Of a stretch of DNA of 64,000 nt, positions 9,401 to 17,761 are shown piece after piece. Source of the DNA: JBHEMK01 sp046262635 (GTDB lineage Bacteria; Actinomycetota; Thermoleophilia; Gaiellales; Gaiellaceae); assembly GCA_046262635.1 (NCBI GenBank), contig JBHEMK010000067.1:20683-84682 (forward strand). Reading direction: 5' to 3'. Numbering within the stretch: position 1 is the stretch's first letter; each line of letters opens with the position of its first letter. The notes beneath the pieces are model-generated. The model searched no databases. It was given only the letters and a program-made list of their open reading frames with translations, and was not told the DNA's origin. Made by a program: the position numbers and the translations under genes.

Positions 9401-10828
9401 GTCGCCGAGGCCGGCGTCGGCCTCGTCGCCGCCGGGGTCGTCAAGGCGCTCGCCGACGTCGTCCACATCGCCGGCGCCGACGGCGGCACGGGCGCGAGCC
9501 CGCTCTCCTCGATCAAACACGCGGGCGGCCCGTGGGAGCTCGGCCTCGTCGAGGCACAGCGGGCGCTCGTCGAGAACGGCCTGCGCGGACGGGCGCGGCT
9601 CCGCGTCGACGGCGGGATCAAGACTGGGCGCGACGTCGTCGTCGCTGCCCTCCTCGGCGCCGACGAGGTCAGCTTCGGCACCGCGCTCCTCCTCGCCGAA
9701 GGCTGTCTGATGGTCCGCTCCTGCCACGTCGACACCTGTCCGGTCGGGATCGCGACGCAGCGGCCGGAGCTGCGGGCCAAGTTCGGCGGGACGCCGGCGA
9801 TGATCGAGAACTACCTGCTCCTCGTCGCGGAGGAGGTCAGGCGCCACCTCGCCGCGCTCGGCCTGCGCACGTTCGACGAGGCGGTCGGCCGCAGCGACCT
9901 GCTGCGCCGCCGAGGCCCGGGCGGCGGGCGCTCGAGCCTGCTGGAGCTCGACGCGCTGGTCGTGCCGCCCGCGGGCGGCGACCTCCGCTACGCGGGCCAA
10001 GCCACTCCGGTGGCCTCGGGAGGCGAGCTGGGCGAGCGGGTCGCAGCCGACCCGCGGCGCCGCGAGCCGAGCTACCGGATCCACAACCGCGATCGTGCCG
10101 TCGGCGCCCGCCTCGCGGGCGAGCTCGCCCGCGTCGGCGGGCGTAGCGGCGCACTTCGCCGCTACCACTTCCAGGGCACCGCGGGCCAGAGCTTCGGGGC
10201 GTTCCTTCCCGACGGCGTCGAGTTCGTCCTCGACGGCGACGCGAACGACTACGTCGGCAAGAGCCTGAGCGGCGGCCGGATCGTCATCCGCCCGCCGGCC
10301 GGCGACGCGGGCGACCCCTGCCTCGCCGGCAACACGCTGCTCTACGGGGCCACCGGAGGCGATCTCTACTGCGCGGGCTCGGCCGGCGAGCGCTTCGCCG
10401 TCCGCAACTCGGGCGCGACCGCGGTCGTCGAGGGGGTGGGCTCGAACGCCTGCGAGTACATGACAAGCGGGACGGTGGTCGTCCTCGGGCCGATCGGCCG
10501 CAATCTCGCGGCCGGCATGACCGGCGGCGAGGTCTTCGTCCACGACCCGCACGGTCTGCTGCCGCTGCGGCTCAACGGCCAGCTCGTGACCGCGGAGAGG
10601 CCGGACGCCGAGGCCGCCGACCGGCTCGAGGCCCTGCTCGAGCGGCACCGGGGCCACACGGGCTCGGCGCGGGCCGCCGGGCTGCTCCTCGCCTGGCCGC
10701 GAGCGGCGGACGAGTTCCGGCTGGTTCGGCCCCGGGCCGAGGTGGGGCGAATCGAGGCGGAGGCCGAGGGAACCGAGCAGACGGAGCCCGCCGCCGACCG
10801 GGACGGCTTGGGCGTCCCGGCTGCGTAG
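6458..10828 (+). CDS. gltB: Glutamate synthase, large subunit
   Basis: Transfers the amide of glutamine to 2-oxoglutarate, giving two glutamates. About 1,456 aa, the normal length. Domains in order: N-terminal glutaminase with nucleophile Cys17 (DACGIGFVARLSG), central domain, FMN-binding synthase barrel (GGMSHGALSAEAHETI, GEGGEDPARY), 3Fe-4S cluster C-x5-C-x4-C in CLMVRSCHVDTCPVG near residue 1083, and the C-terminal GXGXG helix domain. GTG 6458 is preferred over TTG 6443 because GAAAGG lies 7 nt before it and the Cys is then close to the N-terminus. No gltD small subunit follows, so the partner must be elsewhere. Confidence 0.93.
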   Translation: MPRPSALDIATGERDACGIGFVARLSGEPSHDVLASLLEALRRVRHRGAVAADHRSGDGAGVLLPLPRALQPEPGAGLAMVFLRGPGGRLAVEEACGAEGIAVRSWRVVPTDPDALGPGARSSAPLIAQAVLEPPPDARDGGELAAFLARKRLDGGDAVYAASLSFRTVVYKALCAADQLDAFYADLRDPAVEVAFGVFHQRFSTNTEPSWERAQPFRLLCHNGEINAIRGNVNWMRARAGSLGWDTELGGPVLDESSSDSGMLDNALELLVRGGRDVHHALAMLVPPAWQEDAELDRPVRDFYRFHAGLVEPWDGPAGIVFTDGRVVGAALDRNGLRPLRYAVGGGLVCCASEAGVFDFPEGTTVRRGRLGPGEMLVVDPEGGLQHDQEIKARLAAASPYGRWLSEWRRAASTGQPVPPPDEDLAGRHVLFGYTREELSVIVRPSAARGHEPTSSMGDDTALPLLAGRARPLYSYFRQRFAQVTNPAIDHIRERFVMSLGTLLGARAPLLVEAPEDAAGIELESFFLFPSALQELAVVRLDATFDPSEGLAGACARLGSAAEAAVREGHGMLLLSDAGASPGRPPVPMLLATSTVHHRLVRAGMRTLATLVVESDEPREVHHFACLLGFGAEAISPRLALQTVAALAEADRIGGDRPSPAAAQLRFRQSVEDGVLKVMSKMGISDVASYCGAQIFDALGLDRALVQSAFPGTPSGVGGIGLAELEAETVARAGAGAGAKPRLENPGYVKFRKGGEPHATTPEVVDALQAAVGTSDLAAAHALRRAVTADGGSAAYARFAALVNGREPMELRDLLELSPAERPVSLDEVEPAESLVKRFSSGGMSHGALSAEAHETIAIAFNNLGGRSNCGEGGEDPARYRTDRNSRIKQIASGRFGVTAAYAAFASELQIKIAQGSKPGEGGQLPGHKVSPEIARLRHTRPGIALISPPPHHDIYSIEDLAQLIFDLKQVNPAADVSVKLVAEAGVGLVAAGVVKALADVVHIAGADGGTGASPLSSIKHAGGPWELGLVEAQRALVENGLRGRARLRVDGGIKTGRDVVVAALLGADEVSFGTALLLAEGCLMVRSCHVDTCPVGIATQRPELRAKFGGTPAMIENYLLLVAEEVRRHLAALGLRTFDEAVGRSDLLRRRGPGGGRSSLLELDALVVPPAGGDLRYAGQATPVASGGELGERVAADPRRREPSYRIHNRDRAVGARLAGELARVGGRSGALRRYHFQGTAGQSFGAFLPDGVEFVLDGDANDYVGKSLSGGRIVIRPPAGDAGDPCLAGNTLLYGATGGDLYCAGSAGERFAVRNSGATAVVEGVGSNACEYMTSGTVVVLGPIGRNLAAGMTGGEVFVHDPHGLLPLRLNGQLVTAERPDAEAADRLEALLERHRGHTGSARAAGLLLAWPRAADEFRLVRPRAEVGRIEAEAEGTEQTEPAADRDGLGVPAA

Positions 10829-10922
10829 ATCGCCTCACGCGACGACGCGGTCGAAGGCCCGTGAGCGGATAGTCTCCCTGCGGCGCGCGGCCCGCTGTGG
10901 CTGGGGATTCGAGGGCCGCGGC

Positions 10923-10928
10923 TAGACT
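10923..10928 (+). promoter_or_regulatory. -10 element of the HxlR gene
   Basis: TAGACT lies 7 nt before the ATG at 10936, the spacing of a leaderless transcript. No convincing -35 is visible at 17-18 nt. Confidence 0.35.
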
Positions 10929-10935
10929 CCCGCAG

Positions 10936-11289
10936 ATGACGGCACACACACTCGAGAGCACCGACGAGAGGCGCGATGCGGTCGCCGCGTCCGCGGACAT
11001 CATCGGTGCGAAGTGGACCGCGCTCCTGATTTACGACCTCGCCGCAGGCACGAGGCGGTTCCGCGAGCTCGAGCAGTCGTGCTCGGGGATCAGCAGCCGG
11101 ACGCTGGCCGAGCGCCTGCGCGCGCTCGAGCGGACCGGCATCGTCCGCCGTCGCAGCTACCCCGAGTCGCCGCCGCGGGTCGAGTACGAGCTGACCGAAA
11201 AAGGGCAGGACCTCCTGCCGATCATCGACGCGATGACCGCATTCGGGCGCTCGTGGGCAGCGATCTCCGCGGCGCCGCTCGCCCGCTAG
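10936..11289 (+). CDS. HxlR-family winged-helix regulator
   Basis: Small DNA-binding protein, 117 aa, with the family pattern IIGAKWTALLIYDL, RRFRELEQSCSGISSRTL and YELTEKGQDLLPII. ATG 10936 follows a TAGACT hexamer by 7 nt. HxlR lacks the usual N-terminal Cys sensor: the only Cys is in EQSCSG, so what it senses is open. It converges on threonine synthase with a 4-nt overlap of 3' ends; its target cannot be read from the context. Confidence 0.85.
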   Translation: MTAHTLESTDERRDAVAASADIIGAKWTALLIYDLAAGTRRFRELEQSCSGISSRTLAERLRALERTGIVRRRSYPESPPRVEYELTEKGQDLLPIIDAMTAFGRSWAAISAAPLAR

Positions 11290-12470
11290 ACCCCGAGCGC
11301 TGCGAGCAGCGTGTCGACGTCCGGGCCGATCTCCTCGGCCGCGAGCACGTCCTGGTCGCCGTAGGGCTCGAGTGCGCTGCCGGTGAGGACCAGCACCACC
11401 TGCTCGCCGTTCGCGATCGCGCCTGTCCGGACGAGCTCGAGCAGCGCACCGACGGCGACGCCGCCGGCCGAGTCGGCGGGCACACCGGCCAGCTCGGCCA
11501 GGAACCCCGTATGCGCTGCGATCTGCTCCTCGGCCACGGCGTGGATCGCGCCGCCCGACATGCGCGCCGCCCCGACGGCCAGCTCCCCGTACGCCGGATC
11601 GCCGATCGCCAGGGAGCGCGCCTCCGTGTCCGGGCGCACCCGCGACGGCTGGCGGTCCTCCGCCCACGCGGCCGCGAGCGGCGGGCACCCGCTCGCCTGC
11701 GCGCCGTAGAGCCGCGGTGAGGCCCCGTCAGCGGCCCCGAGGGTGACGAGCTCGTTGAAGCCCTGGGCGAGCTTGGCGAAGAGGGTGCCTGACGCTACCG
11801 GCAGTACGACGGCATCCGGCAGGCCGCCGAGCTGCTCGGCGAGCTCAAACGCGATCGTCTTTGCACCCTCTGCGGCCATCGCATGCAGGTTGCCCCCGAC
11901 GAACCCCCAGGGGAACAGCCCTTCCAGCTCGCGCTCGAGTTTGCAGCAGTCGTCGAAGCTGCCGGTGACGCCGAAGACCCGGGCCCCATAGGTCTGCACC
12001 GGCACGAGCGGCAGGTCCTCGCTCGGGCAGAGGACGACCGCCTCGAGCCCGGCCGCGGCGCAGCGGGCGGCGACCGCCTCCGCGAGATTCCCGGTGGAAG
12101 CGCAGCAGACGGTCTCGAAGCCGAACGCCTCGGCCGCGGCGACCGCCGTCGCGGCGAGCCGGTCCTTGAACGAGTGGGTGGGATTCGCGCCCTCGAGCTT
12201 GAGCAGGAGCTCGACCCCGAGGATCTGGGAGAGCCGAGGGGCTGGCACGAGCGGGGTCATTCCGGGCGAGCTGGACTCTGCCGGTACGTGCGGCAGCAGA
12301 TCGGCGTAGCGCCACATCGACTGCGGCGACGAGCCGTTCCCGGGCACGAGCCGCGCCCCCGAGAGGTCGTAGTCGACGTCGAGCGGGCCGTGACAGGCCG
12401 TGCAGGCCGCACGGGGTGCCAGGGCCTGGGTCCGCTCGCAGAGCCGACAGCGGAGAACCGCCGCTCTCAT
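11286..12470 (-). CDS. thrC: Threonine synthase-like PLP enzyme
   Basis: Converts O-phosphohomoserine to threonine. The protein is 394 aa with an N-terminal zinc ribbon (CRLCER and CTACHG pairs), the PLP lysine in NPTHSFKDRLA near residue 104, and the Ser/Gly-rich phosphate loop ASTGNLAEA. This short, zinc-ribbon form is the archaeal/actinobacterial type. Related cysteate or diaminopropionate enzymes share the fold, so the substrate is inferred. It stands alone, without thrA or thrB. Confidence 0.82.
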   Translation of the reverse strand: MRAAVLRCRLCERTQALAPRAACTACHGPLDVDYDLSGARLVPGNGSSPQSMWRYADLLPHVPAESSSPGMTPLVPAPRLSQILGVELLLKLEGANPTHSFKDRLAATAVAAAEAFGFETVCCASTGNLAEAVAARCAAAGLEAVVLCPSEDLPLVPVQTYGARVFGVTGSFDDCCKLERELEGLFPWGFVGGNLHAMAAEGAKTIAFELAEQLGGLPDAVVLPVASGTLFAKLAQGFNELVTLGAADGASPRLYGAQASGCPPLAAAWAEDRQPSRVRPDTEARSLAIGDPAYGELAVGAARMSGGAIHAVAEEQIAAHTGFLAELAGVPADSAGGVAVGALLELVRTGAIANGEQVVLVLTGSALEPYGDQDVLAAEEIGPDVDTLLAALGV

Positions 12471-12589
12471 CTCTCCGCCTCCGGTGAAGCTGCTAGTCGG
12501 TGGGGCGGAGAGCCGGCTAGCGCGCGTGCGGGCGCACGATCACGAGAATCTCGAGCTCAAACATGATCGTCGCGCCCACCATTGGTCAG

Positions 12590-13037
12590 AGGGTACTGGA
12601 CCTGCCTGCACCGCGCAACGCGACGACCCTCGCCGGTGTTCAGGAGCGCGGCCGCGATGCCGGCGATCGAGGCATCTTCGGCAGCCGCACCTCCTCGTCG
12701 CCGGCCCGAACAGCTATCTCGACCTGAACGAGCTGCGCTCGCGCGGTCTCGCGTGGTCGGAGCTGCTCGCGGGCCGGGTCGGCGAGGCCGTCCGCGTCGG
12801 TGTCCCGCACGGCGACGGGGTCCTGATCATCCACCACGTGTTCCGTCCCGACGCAAGCCTGCAGATCCTCGAGGTCGGAGCGCTACACGCACATCTCCGC
12901 CGCGGCGCTGCGCCGCGAGCTGGCCCTCGTGCGCGACCGGCGGCTACGCCCTCGAGCGGGAGGAGGCGGTGCTCGGCGAGGGGGCGATCGGCGTCGCGGC
13001 CCGCGCGAGCGAGTGCTTCGGCGCACGCCCGAGGTAA
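12590..13037 (+). pseudogene. Decayed IclR-family regulator
   Basis: Fragments of an IclR effector domain appear in more than one forward frame. One frame reads YLDLNELRSRGLAWSELL, VGEAVRVGVPHGDGV and HHVFRPDASLQILEVG between about 12710 and 12880; another carries the C-terminal end GYALEREEAVLGEGAIG, stopping at TAA 13035-13037. At least one frameshift separates them, the middle HATALGK-like segment is missing, and the helix-turn-helix domain cannot be recognised upstream. The rest of 12471-12700 shows no gene. A sequencing error could explain one shift, not the missing segments. Confidence 0.65.
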
Positions 13038-13106
13038 CCGTGGCTGCCGCCGTGATCGAGGCCCTCGCGGGATCTCGCGCGGCCTCGGCGCCCCCCGCTG
13101 GCCCGG

Positions 13107-14315
13107 CTAGCGTCCGATCCGGTCGCGGGCGGCAGCGAGCGCGGCCCGGACCCCGCCGGGACCGGGCGCGCGGCGAGCCGCAGGGGCCGGCGGCTCGAAG
13201 GTCCCCGCGCGCACGTCGGCCGCCACGCGCTCGTGCGCGTCGCGGAACGGCACGCCTTCGAGCACGAGCGCCTCGGCCGCATCGGTCGCCCCGAGCAGCG
13301 GGTCGGCCGTGGCCGCGGCGAGGGCGTCGCGGTCGAAGTCGATGCCGGCGACGAGCACCGCCAGCGCCCCGAGGGCTCCGCGCACGTCGCGCCGCGCGGC
13401 GAAGACCGGCTCCTTGTCTTCCTGCAGGTCGCGGTTGTAGGCGAGCGGCAGTCCCTTCAGCGTCGCGAGCAGTCCCGTCAGGCGGCCGACCGCGGTGCCC
13501 CCCTTCCCCCGGACGAGCTCGGCGACGTCCGGATTGAGCTTCTGCGGCATCATGGACGAGCCGCTCGACGCCTCCTCGGGAAGGTGGGCGAAGCCGAACT
13601 CGGTGGTCACCCAGAGGCAGAGCTCCTCGCCGATCCGCGACAGGTGCGAATGGAGCACGGCGCAGGCGTAGAGGTAGTCGAGCGCGAAGTCGCGATCGGC
13701 GACGGCGTCGAGTGAGTTGCGCATCTGCTCCGGCGGCGCCGCGAGCGGCAGCGTCGAGCCGGCCAGCGCGCCGGCGCCGAGCGGCGACGGCCGCGCCTGG
13801 GCGGCGGCGAACCCGAAGCGCGTCTCGTCGCGCTCGAGCATCTCGATCCAGGCGAGCAGGTGGTGCCCGACCGTGACCGGCTGGGCGCGCTGGAGGTGCG
13901 TGTAGCCCGGCATCGGCGTGCCGGCTTCCGCCTCGGCCCGCTCGAGGACGACTCGCGCGAAGGAGTGAATCGCCTCGACCGCCTCCCCGCAGGCATCCTC
14001 GACGTAGAGGCGCAGCGCCGCGGCCACCTGATCGTTGCGAGAGCGGCCAGCGTGGATCTTCCGTCCGATCCCGCCGAGCTGGCGCTCGATCGCCGAATGC
14101 ACGTCCTCGTCGGCTCGATCGACCGCGGCGATCGCCGCCAGCAGCGTCTGGGCCTCGGCGAGCTCCTCGTCTGTGAGGATCCCGGCGGCGGCGAGCCGCC
14201 GCGCGTGCAGCGCGGTCGCCCGGAGGTCGTACGGCAGTAGCTCGGCGTCCTCGACCCGGAGGAAGTTCCAGACCTCGGGCGCGAGCTGCGCGCCGACCCG
14301 GCCGGCCCAGAGCAT
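13107..14315 (-). CDS. argH: Argininosuccinate lyase
   Basis: Last step of arginine synthesis: cleaves argininosuccinate to arginine and fumarate. The protein is 402 aa. Family marks are LWAGR at the N-terminus, GIGRKIHAGRSRNDQ near residue 88, and the superfamily signature SGSSMMPQKLNPD. It is about 60 residues shorter than most ArgH proteins, with the loss in the C-terminal domain. ATG 14315 overlaps the argG stop by one base (TGATG). A longer upstream open frame is the shadow of argG and is not a fusion. Confidence 0.93.
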   Translation of the reverse strand: MLWAGRVGAQLAPEVWNFLRVEDAELLPYDLRATALHARRLAAAGILTDEELAEAQTLLAAIAAVDRADEDVHSAIERQLGGIGRKIHAGRSRNDQVAAALRLYVEDACGEAVEAIHSFARVVLERAEAEAGTPMPGYTHLQRAQPVTVGHHLLAWIEMLERDETRFGFAAAQARPSPLGAGALAGSTLPLAAPPEQMRNSLDAVADRDFALDYLYACAVLHSHLSRIGEELCLWVTTEFGFAHLPEEASSGSSMMPQKLNPDVAELVRGKGGTAVGRLTGLLATLKGLPLAYNRDLQEDKEPVFAARRDVRGALGALAVLVAGIDFDRDALAAATADPLLGATDAAEALVLEGVPFRDAHERVAADVRAGTFEPPAPAARRAPGPGGVRAALAAARDRIGR

Positions 14316-15517
14316 CAAACCGCTGCGGCCTTTCGCTCCCGTGCGGCCACGAGCACGGTCTCGAGCGCGGTGATCGCGATCAGTCCCTCCGCCGCCCGGT
14401 GGGGAAACGTCTCGCCCGTCGCGTACGAGGCGAGCGTCTCGGCATAGAGCGCATACTCCGACCGCCGCCCCGCGACCGTGGCAAGACCTGCGTGCAGGAG
14501 GAGGCGCACCTCGCCGGTGACGAGCTCCTGGGTCTTCGCGAAGAAGGCGTCGTAGGCCTCCCGGACCGGCGAGAACCAGAAGCCGTCGTAGACGAGCTTG
14601 GCCCACTTCGGCTCGAGCTCGCGTTTCGCGGCGGCCTCGCCCGTGGTCAGGATCAGATCCTCGAGTGCCGAGTGCGCGGTGATCAGTCCGATCGCCGCCG
14701 GGGCCTCGTAGAGCTCGCGGCTCTTGATCCCGACCGCGCGGTTCTCGATCATGTCGATCCGCCCGATCCCGTACGGTCCCGCCAGCCCGTTCAGGGCGGT
14801 GATCAACGCGTGCAGCGGCAGCTCCTCCCCGTCGAGCGAGACGGGTCTGCCCTCCTCGAAGCCGACGACGACCTCGAGCGGCGCGGGCGCAACCGACGGC
14901 GACGCCGTCAGCACGAACGCATCCTCGGGCGGCGCCGCCCACGGGTCCTCGAGCACGCCCGCCTCGATCGCCCGGCCGAAGAGGTTGTCGTCGATCGAGT
15001 AGGGCGAGCCCTGGGTTGCCTCGACGGGGATGCCGCGGGACTCGGCGTAGGCGATCTCCTCGTCCCGCGTCCACACGGTGTCGCGCAGCGGCGCGATCAC
15101 CTTCACGCCCGGAAACTTCGCCTTGAACGCGAGCTCGAACCGGAGCTGGTCGTTCCCTTTGCCGGTACAGCCGTGGGCGACCGCCTCCGCGCCGAGCTCG
15201 AGCCCGAGCGCCGCGACGGCCTCGGCGATCACCGGACGCGAGAGTGCGGAGATCAGCGGGTACTTGCCCTCGTAGAGCGCGTTCGCGGCGAGGGACTTCG
15301 CCACCTGCTCGTTGGCGAAGGCCTCCTTGCGGTCGAGCAGGATCACGTCATCGGCGCCGGCCGCCTGCCCGCGTGCGCAGGCGGGCTGGAAGTCGGCGGT
15401 CTGGCCCACGTCCACGATCACGGCGACGATCTCGTCGTAGCCGTAGTCCTCCTTCAGCCAGCTGATCATGCAGCTCGTGTCGAGGCCGCCCGAGTAGGCG
15501 AGCACGGCGGTCTTCAT
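14315..15517 (-). CDS. argG: Argininosuccinate synthase
   Basis: Joins citrulline and aspartate using ATP to form argininosuccinate. Full length at 400 aa. The N-terminal P-loop is VLAYSGGLDTSCM (residues 5-17); later HGCTGKGNDQ and the citrulline-binding ENRAVGIKSRE and YEAPAA segments are intact. ATG overlaps the argR stop as TGATG, with GGAG 9-10 nt upstream inside argR. argG and argH close the operon. Confidence 0.96.
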   Translation of the reverse strand: MKTAVLAYSGGLDTSCMISWLKEDYGYDEIVAVIVDVGQTADFQPACARGQAAGADDVILLDRKEAFANEQVAKSLAANALYEGKYPLISALSRPVIAEAVAALGLELGAEAVAHGCTGKGNDQLRFELAFKAKFPGVKVIAPLRDTVWTRDEEIAYAESRGIPVEATQGSPYSIDDNLFGRAIEAGVLEDPWAAPPEDAFVLTASPSVAPAPLEVVVGFEEGRPVSLDGEELPLHALITALNGLAGPYGIGRIDMIENRAVGIKSRELYEAPAAIGLITAHSALEDLILTTGEAAAKRELEPKWAKLVYDGFWFSPVREAYDAFFAKTQELVTGEVRLLLHAGLATVAGRRSEYALYAETLASYATGETFPHRAAEGLIAITALETVLVAARERKAAAV

Positions 15518-15981
15518 CAGGTGTCTCCTTCCAGGTGGTGTCGAAACTGCTCGGCGAGTTCAGCGCCCGAGAGGCCGTCGCGGGCCGCGACGAAGACCGT
15601 GTTCTCGCCGGCGATCGTTCCGGCGACCTCTGCCGCGCCGGCGCGGTCGATCGCCTCCGCGAGCGGACTCGCGAAGCCTGCCGGGGCCGTCAGGACGAGC
15701 AGGTTTCCGGCCGGCTCGAGCGTCAGGACCCAGCGCCGCAGCGCGGCCGCGAGCTCGCCCAGCCGGTCGAGGTCGTCGGCGCCAGGCAGTGCGTAGACGA
15801 GCCGCCCCTCGGCGTTGCGGACCTTGACGAGCCCGAGCTGCGCGATGTCGCGCGAGACCGTCGTCTGCACCGCGGGAAATCCAGCCTCGCGGAGCGCGCT
15901 GGCGACCTCGTGCTGCGTCGCGAGGTCGTGCTCGCGGACGAGCCTCAGGATCGCCCCCTGGCGCTCGAACTTCGTCCTCAT
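15517..15981 (-). CDS. argR: Arginine repressor
   Basis: Hexameric arginine-dependent repressor of arginine genes, 154 aa. The N-terminal winged helix contains QHEVASALREAGFPAVQTTVSRDI; the C-terminal arginine-binding core has IDRAGAAEVAGTIAGENTVF. It lies inside the operon it should control, between argD and argG, starting in an ATGA overlap with argD. The AT-rich promoter before argC is its likely operator. Confidence 0.93.
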   Translation of the reverse strand: MRTKFERQGAILRLVREHDLATQHEVASALREAGFPAVQTTVSRDIAQLGLVKVRNAEGRLVYALPGADDLDRLGELAAALRRWVLTLEPAGNLLVLTAPAGFASPLAEAIDRAGAAEVAGTIAGENTVFVAARDGLSGAELAEQFRHHLEGDT

Positions 15982-17096
15982 CGTAGGACCGCGCCCAGCG
16001 TCTCGATCGCGAGCCGGAGCTCGGGAGCCGAGATCGTCAGCGGCGGGGTCAGCCGCAGCACACGCTCGCCGGCGGTGCACACGAGCAGGCCCCGCTGGCG
16101 GCACGCGTCGACGATCTCGGCTGCCGGACACCCAACGTCGAGGGCGAGCAGCAGGCCGCGGCCTCGGACGGCGGGGAAGACGTCTCGCACCTGCGCCTCC
16201 CGGGCGCACACGTCGGCGAGCAGCTCGTCGGTGAGCGTGTCGGAGACGGCGCAGGCGGCCGCGCAGGCGACCGGGTTGCCGCCGAAGGTGCTCGCGTGGT
16301 CCCCGGGCTCGAGCCCCTGCGGGGCCTCGTCGGCGACGAGCAGGCAGCCGATCGGTAGCCCGTTCGCGAGACCCTTCGCGAGCGTCACGGCGTCCGGGCG
16401 GACGCCCAGCTGCTCGAAGGCGAAGAAGCTGCCGGTGCGCCCTGCGCCGGTCTGCACCTCGTCGAGCACGAGCAGCGCCCCGCGCTCGTCGGCGAGCCGT
16501 CGCGCGGCGGCGAGGAAGCCGGGTTCGGCCGGATGGACGCCGCCCTCGCCCTGGATCGGCTCGACGAGGATCGCAGCCGTCTGCTCGCCCACGGCTGCAG
16601 CGAGCGACGCCTCGTCGTTCAGCCGGGCAAATGCGACGCCGGGCACGAGCGGCCCGAACGAGGCCCGCTTCGCCGGCTGCCCGGTCACCGACAGCGCGCC
16701 GAGCGTCCGGCCGTGGAACGACTGCTCGAGCGCGACGATCCCAGGGCGCCCCGTCGCCTTGCGCGCCCACTTGATCGCCGCCTCGACCGCCTCCGCGCCC
16801 GAGTTGCAGAAGAAGGCCCGTGCGCCGCCGAAGCGCTCCGAGAGCCGGCCGGCGAGTGCCTGCATCGGCTCCGTCCAGTAGAGGTTCGAGGCGTGCCAGA
16901 GCGCCCGGAGCTGCGCCTCCGCCGCCGCGAGCGGGGCGGGGTGGCCGTGCCCGAGCCCGACGACCGCGATCCCGGCGGCGAGGTCGAGATAGCGGTTGCC
17001 GCCGGCGTCCTCGACCCAGCAGCCGTCGCCGCGGACGAGTGTGACGTCCTGCCGCGCGTAGGTCGGCAGGACGGCTCGAGCCGGAAGCGCGCTCAA
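15978..17096 (-). CDS. argD: Acetylornithine aminotransferase
   Basis: PLP enzyme making N-acetylornithine from N-acetylglutamate semialdehyde. The protein is 372 aa. Markers include FCNSGAEAVEAAIKWARK, SFHGRTLGALS, LDEVQTGAGRTG and the PLP lysine in TLAKGLANGLP. The start is TTG at 17096, whose last two bases are part of the argB stop (TTGA); no ATG or GTG gives a comparable N-terminus. Overlap with argR at the other end is ATGA. Confidence 0.93.
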   Translation of the reverse strand: MSALPARAVLPTYARQDVTLVRGDGCWVEDAGGNRYLDLAAGIAVVGLGHGHPAPLAAAEAQLRALWHASNLYWTEPMQALAGRLSERFGGARAFFCNSGAEAVEAAIKWARKATGRPGIVALEQSFHGRTLGALSVTGQPAKRASFGPLVPGVAFARLNDEASLAAAVGEQTAAILVEPIQGEGGVHPAEPGFLAAARRLADERGALLVLDEVQTGAGRTGSFFAFEQLGVRPDAVTLAKGLANGLPIGCLLVADEAPQGLEPGDHASTFGGNPVACAAACAVSDTLTDELLADVCAREAQVRDVFPAVRGRGLLLALDVGCPAAEIVDACRQRGLLVCTAGERVLRLTPPLTISAPELRLAIETLGAVLR

Positions 17097-17761
17097 GCCG
17101 TCACCGCCGTCGCACCGATCTCCGTCCGCACGCCGAGCCGGGCCGCGGAGACGGCTGCCCGCAGCTTCGGCAGGATGCCGCCTTCGAACTCGCCGGCGGC
17201 GAGCAGATCGTTTGCCTCGCCGGCGGCGATCGTGGCGACGACCGCGCCACCGCGGAGCAGCCCGGGGACATCGGTCAGGAACCAGAGCCGGTCGGCCTCG
17301 AGCCCGACGGCGAGCGCGGCCGCCATCTCGTCCGCGTTGACGTTCAGCGGGCCGGCGGCAAGGGGAGCGATCACCGGAATCCCGCCCTCGGCAAGGACGT
17401 CGAGCACCGCCTGCGGCGCGCTCGGCAGCGGCTCCCCCACGAGCCCGAGCTCCGGCAGCCACTCGGCCGGCAGGCCGATCTCGTCCCCCATCAGCCCGGC
17501 TGCGCCTGGGCCGATCGCCTCGCACAGCGCCGCGTTGACCGCTGCGAACGACTCACGCACCGCCGCGAGCGCGGCGGAGGTCGTCACGCGCCGGCCGTCG
17601 ACGAACCGCACGGGCAGACCGCGCCGCTCCAGCTCGGCCGAGATCTGGGGGCCGGCGCCGTGGACGACGCAGACCTCGTAGCCGTTCGCGAGGTGATGGA
17701 AGACGGCCTCGGACGCGGACTGCGCTGCCGCCCCGCCCACCTTGACCAGGATCCGGCTCAC
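17093..17761 (-). CDS. argB: Acetylglutamate kinase
   Basis: Phosphorylates N-acetylglutamate. Recognisable by the amino-acid-kinase pattern ILVKVGGAAA at the N-terminus, VVHGAGPQIS, and GPLNVNADEMAAALA. At 222 aa it is shorter than the common 260-300 aa forms, lacking the N-terminal helix involved in arginine feedback in hexameric enzymes. That suggests it may not be arginine-inhibited, with control left to ArgR; this is inference. GTG start in a GTGA overlap with argJ. Confidence 0.9.
   Translation of the reverse strand: MSRILVKVGGAAAQSASEAVFHHLANGYEVCVVHGAGPQISAELERRGLPVRFVDGRRVTTSAALAAVRESFAAVNAALCEAIGPGAAGLMGDEIGLPAEWLPELGLVGEPLPSAPQAVLDVLAEGGIPVIAPLAAGPLNVNADEMAAALAVGLEADRLWFLTDVPGLLRGGAVVATIAAGEANDLLAAGEFEGGILPKLRAAVSAARLGVRTEIGATAVTA

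Noticed and set aside
13107..15074. Apparent 655-aa fusion ending in ArgH
   Set aside because: The N-terminal 253 codons are the argG gene read in another frame; ArgH starts properly at 14315.
15517..16770. Apparent 417-aa protein ending in ArgR
   Set aside because: The upstream part is argD in another frame; ArgR begins at 15981.
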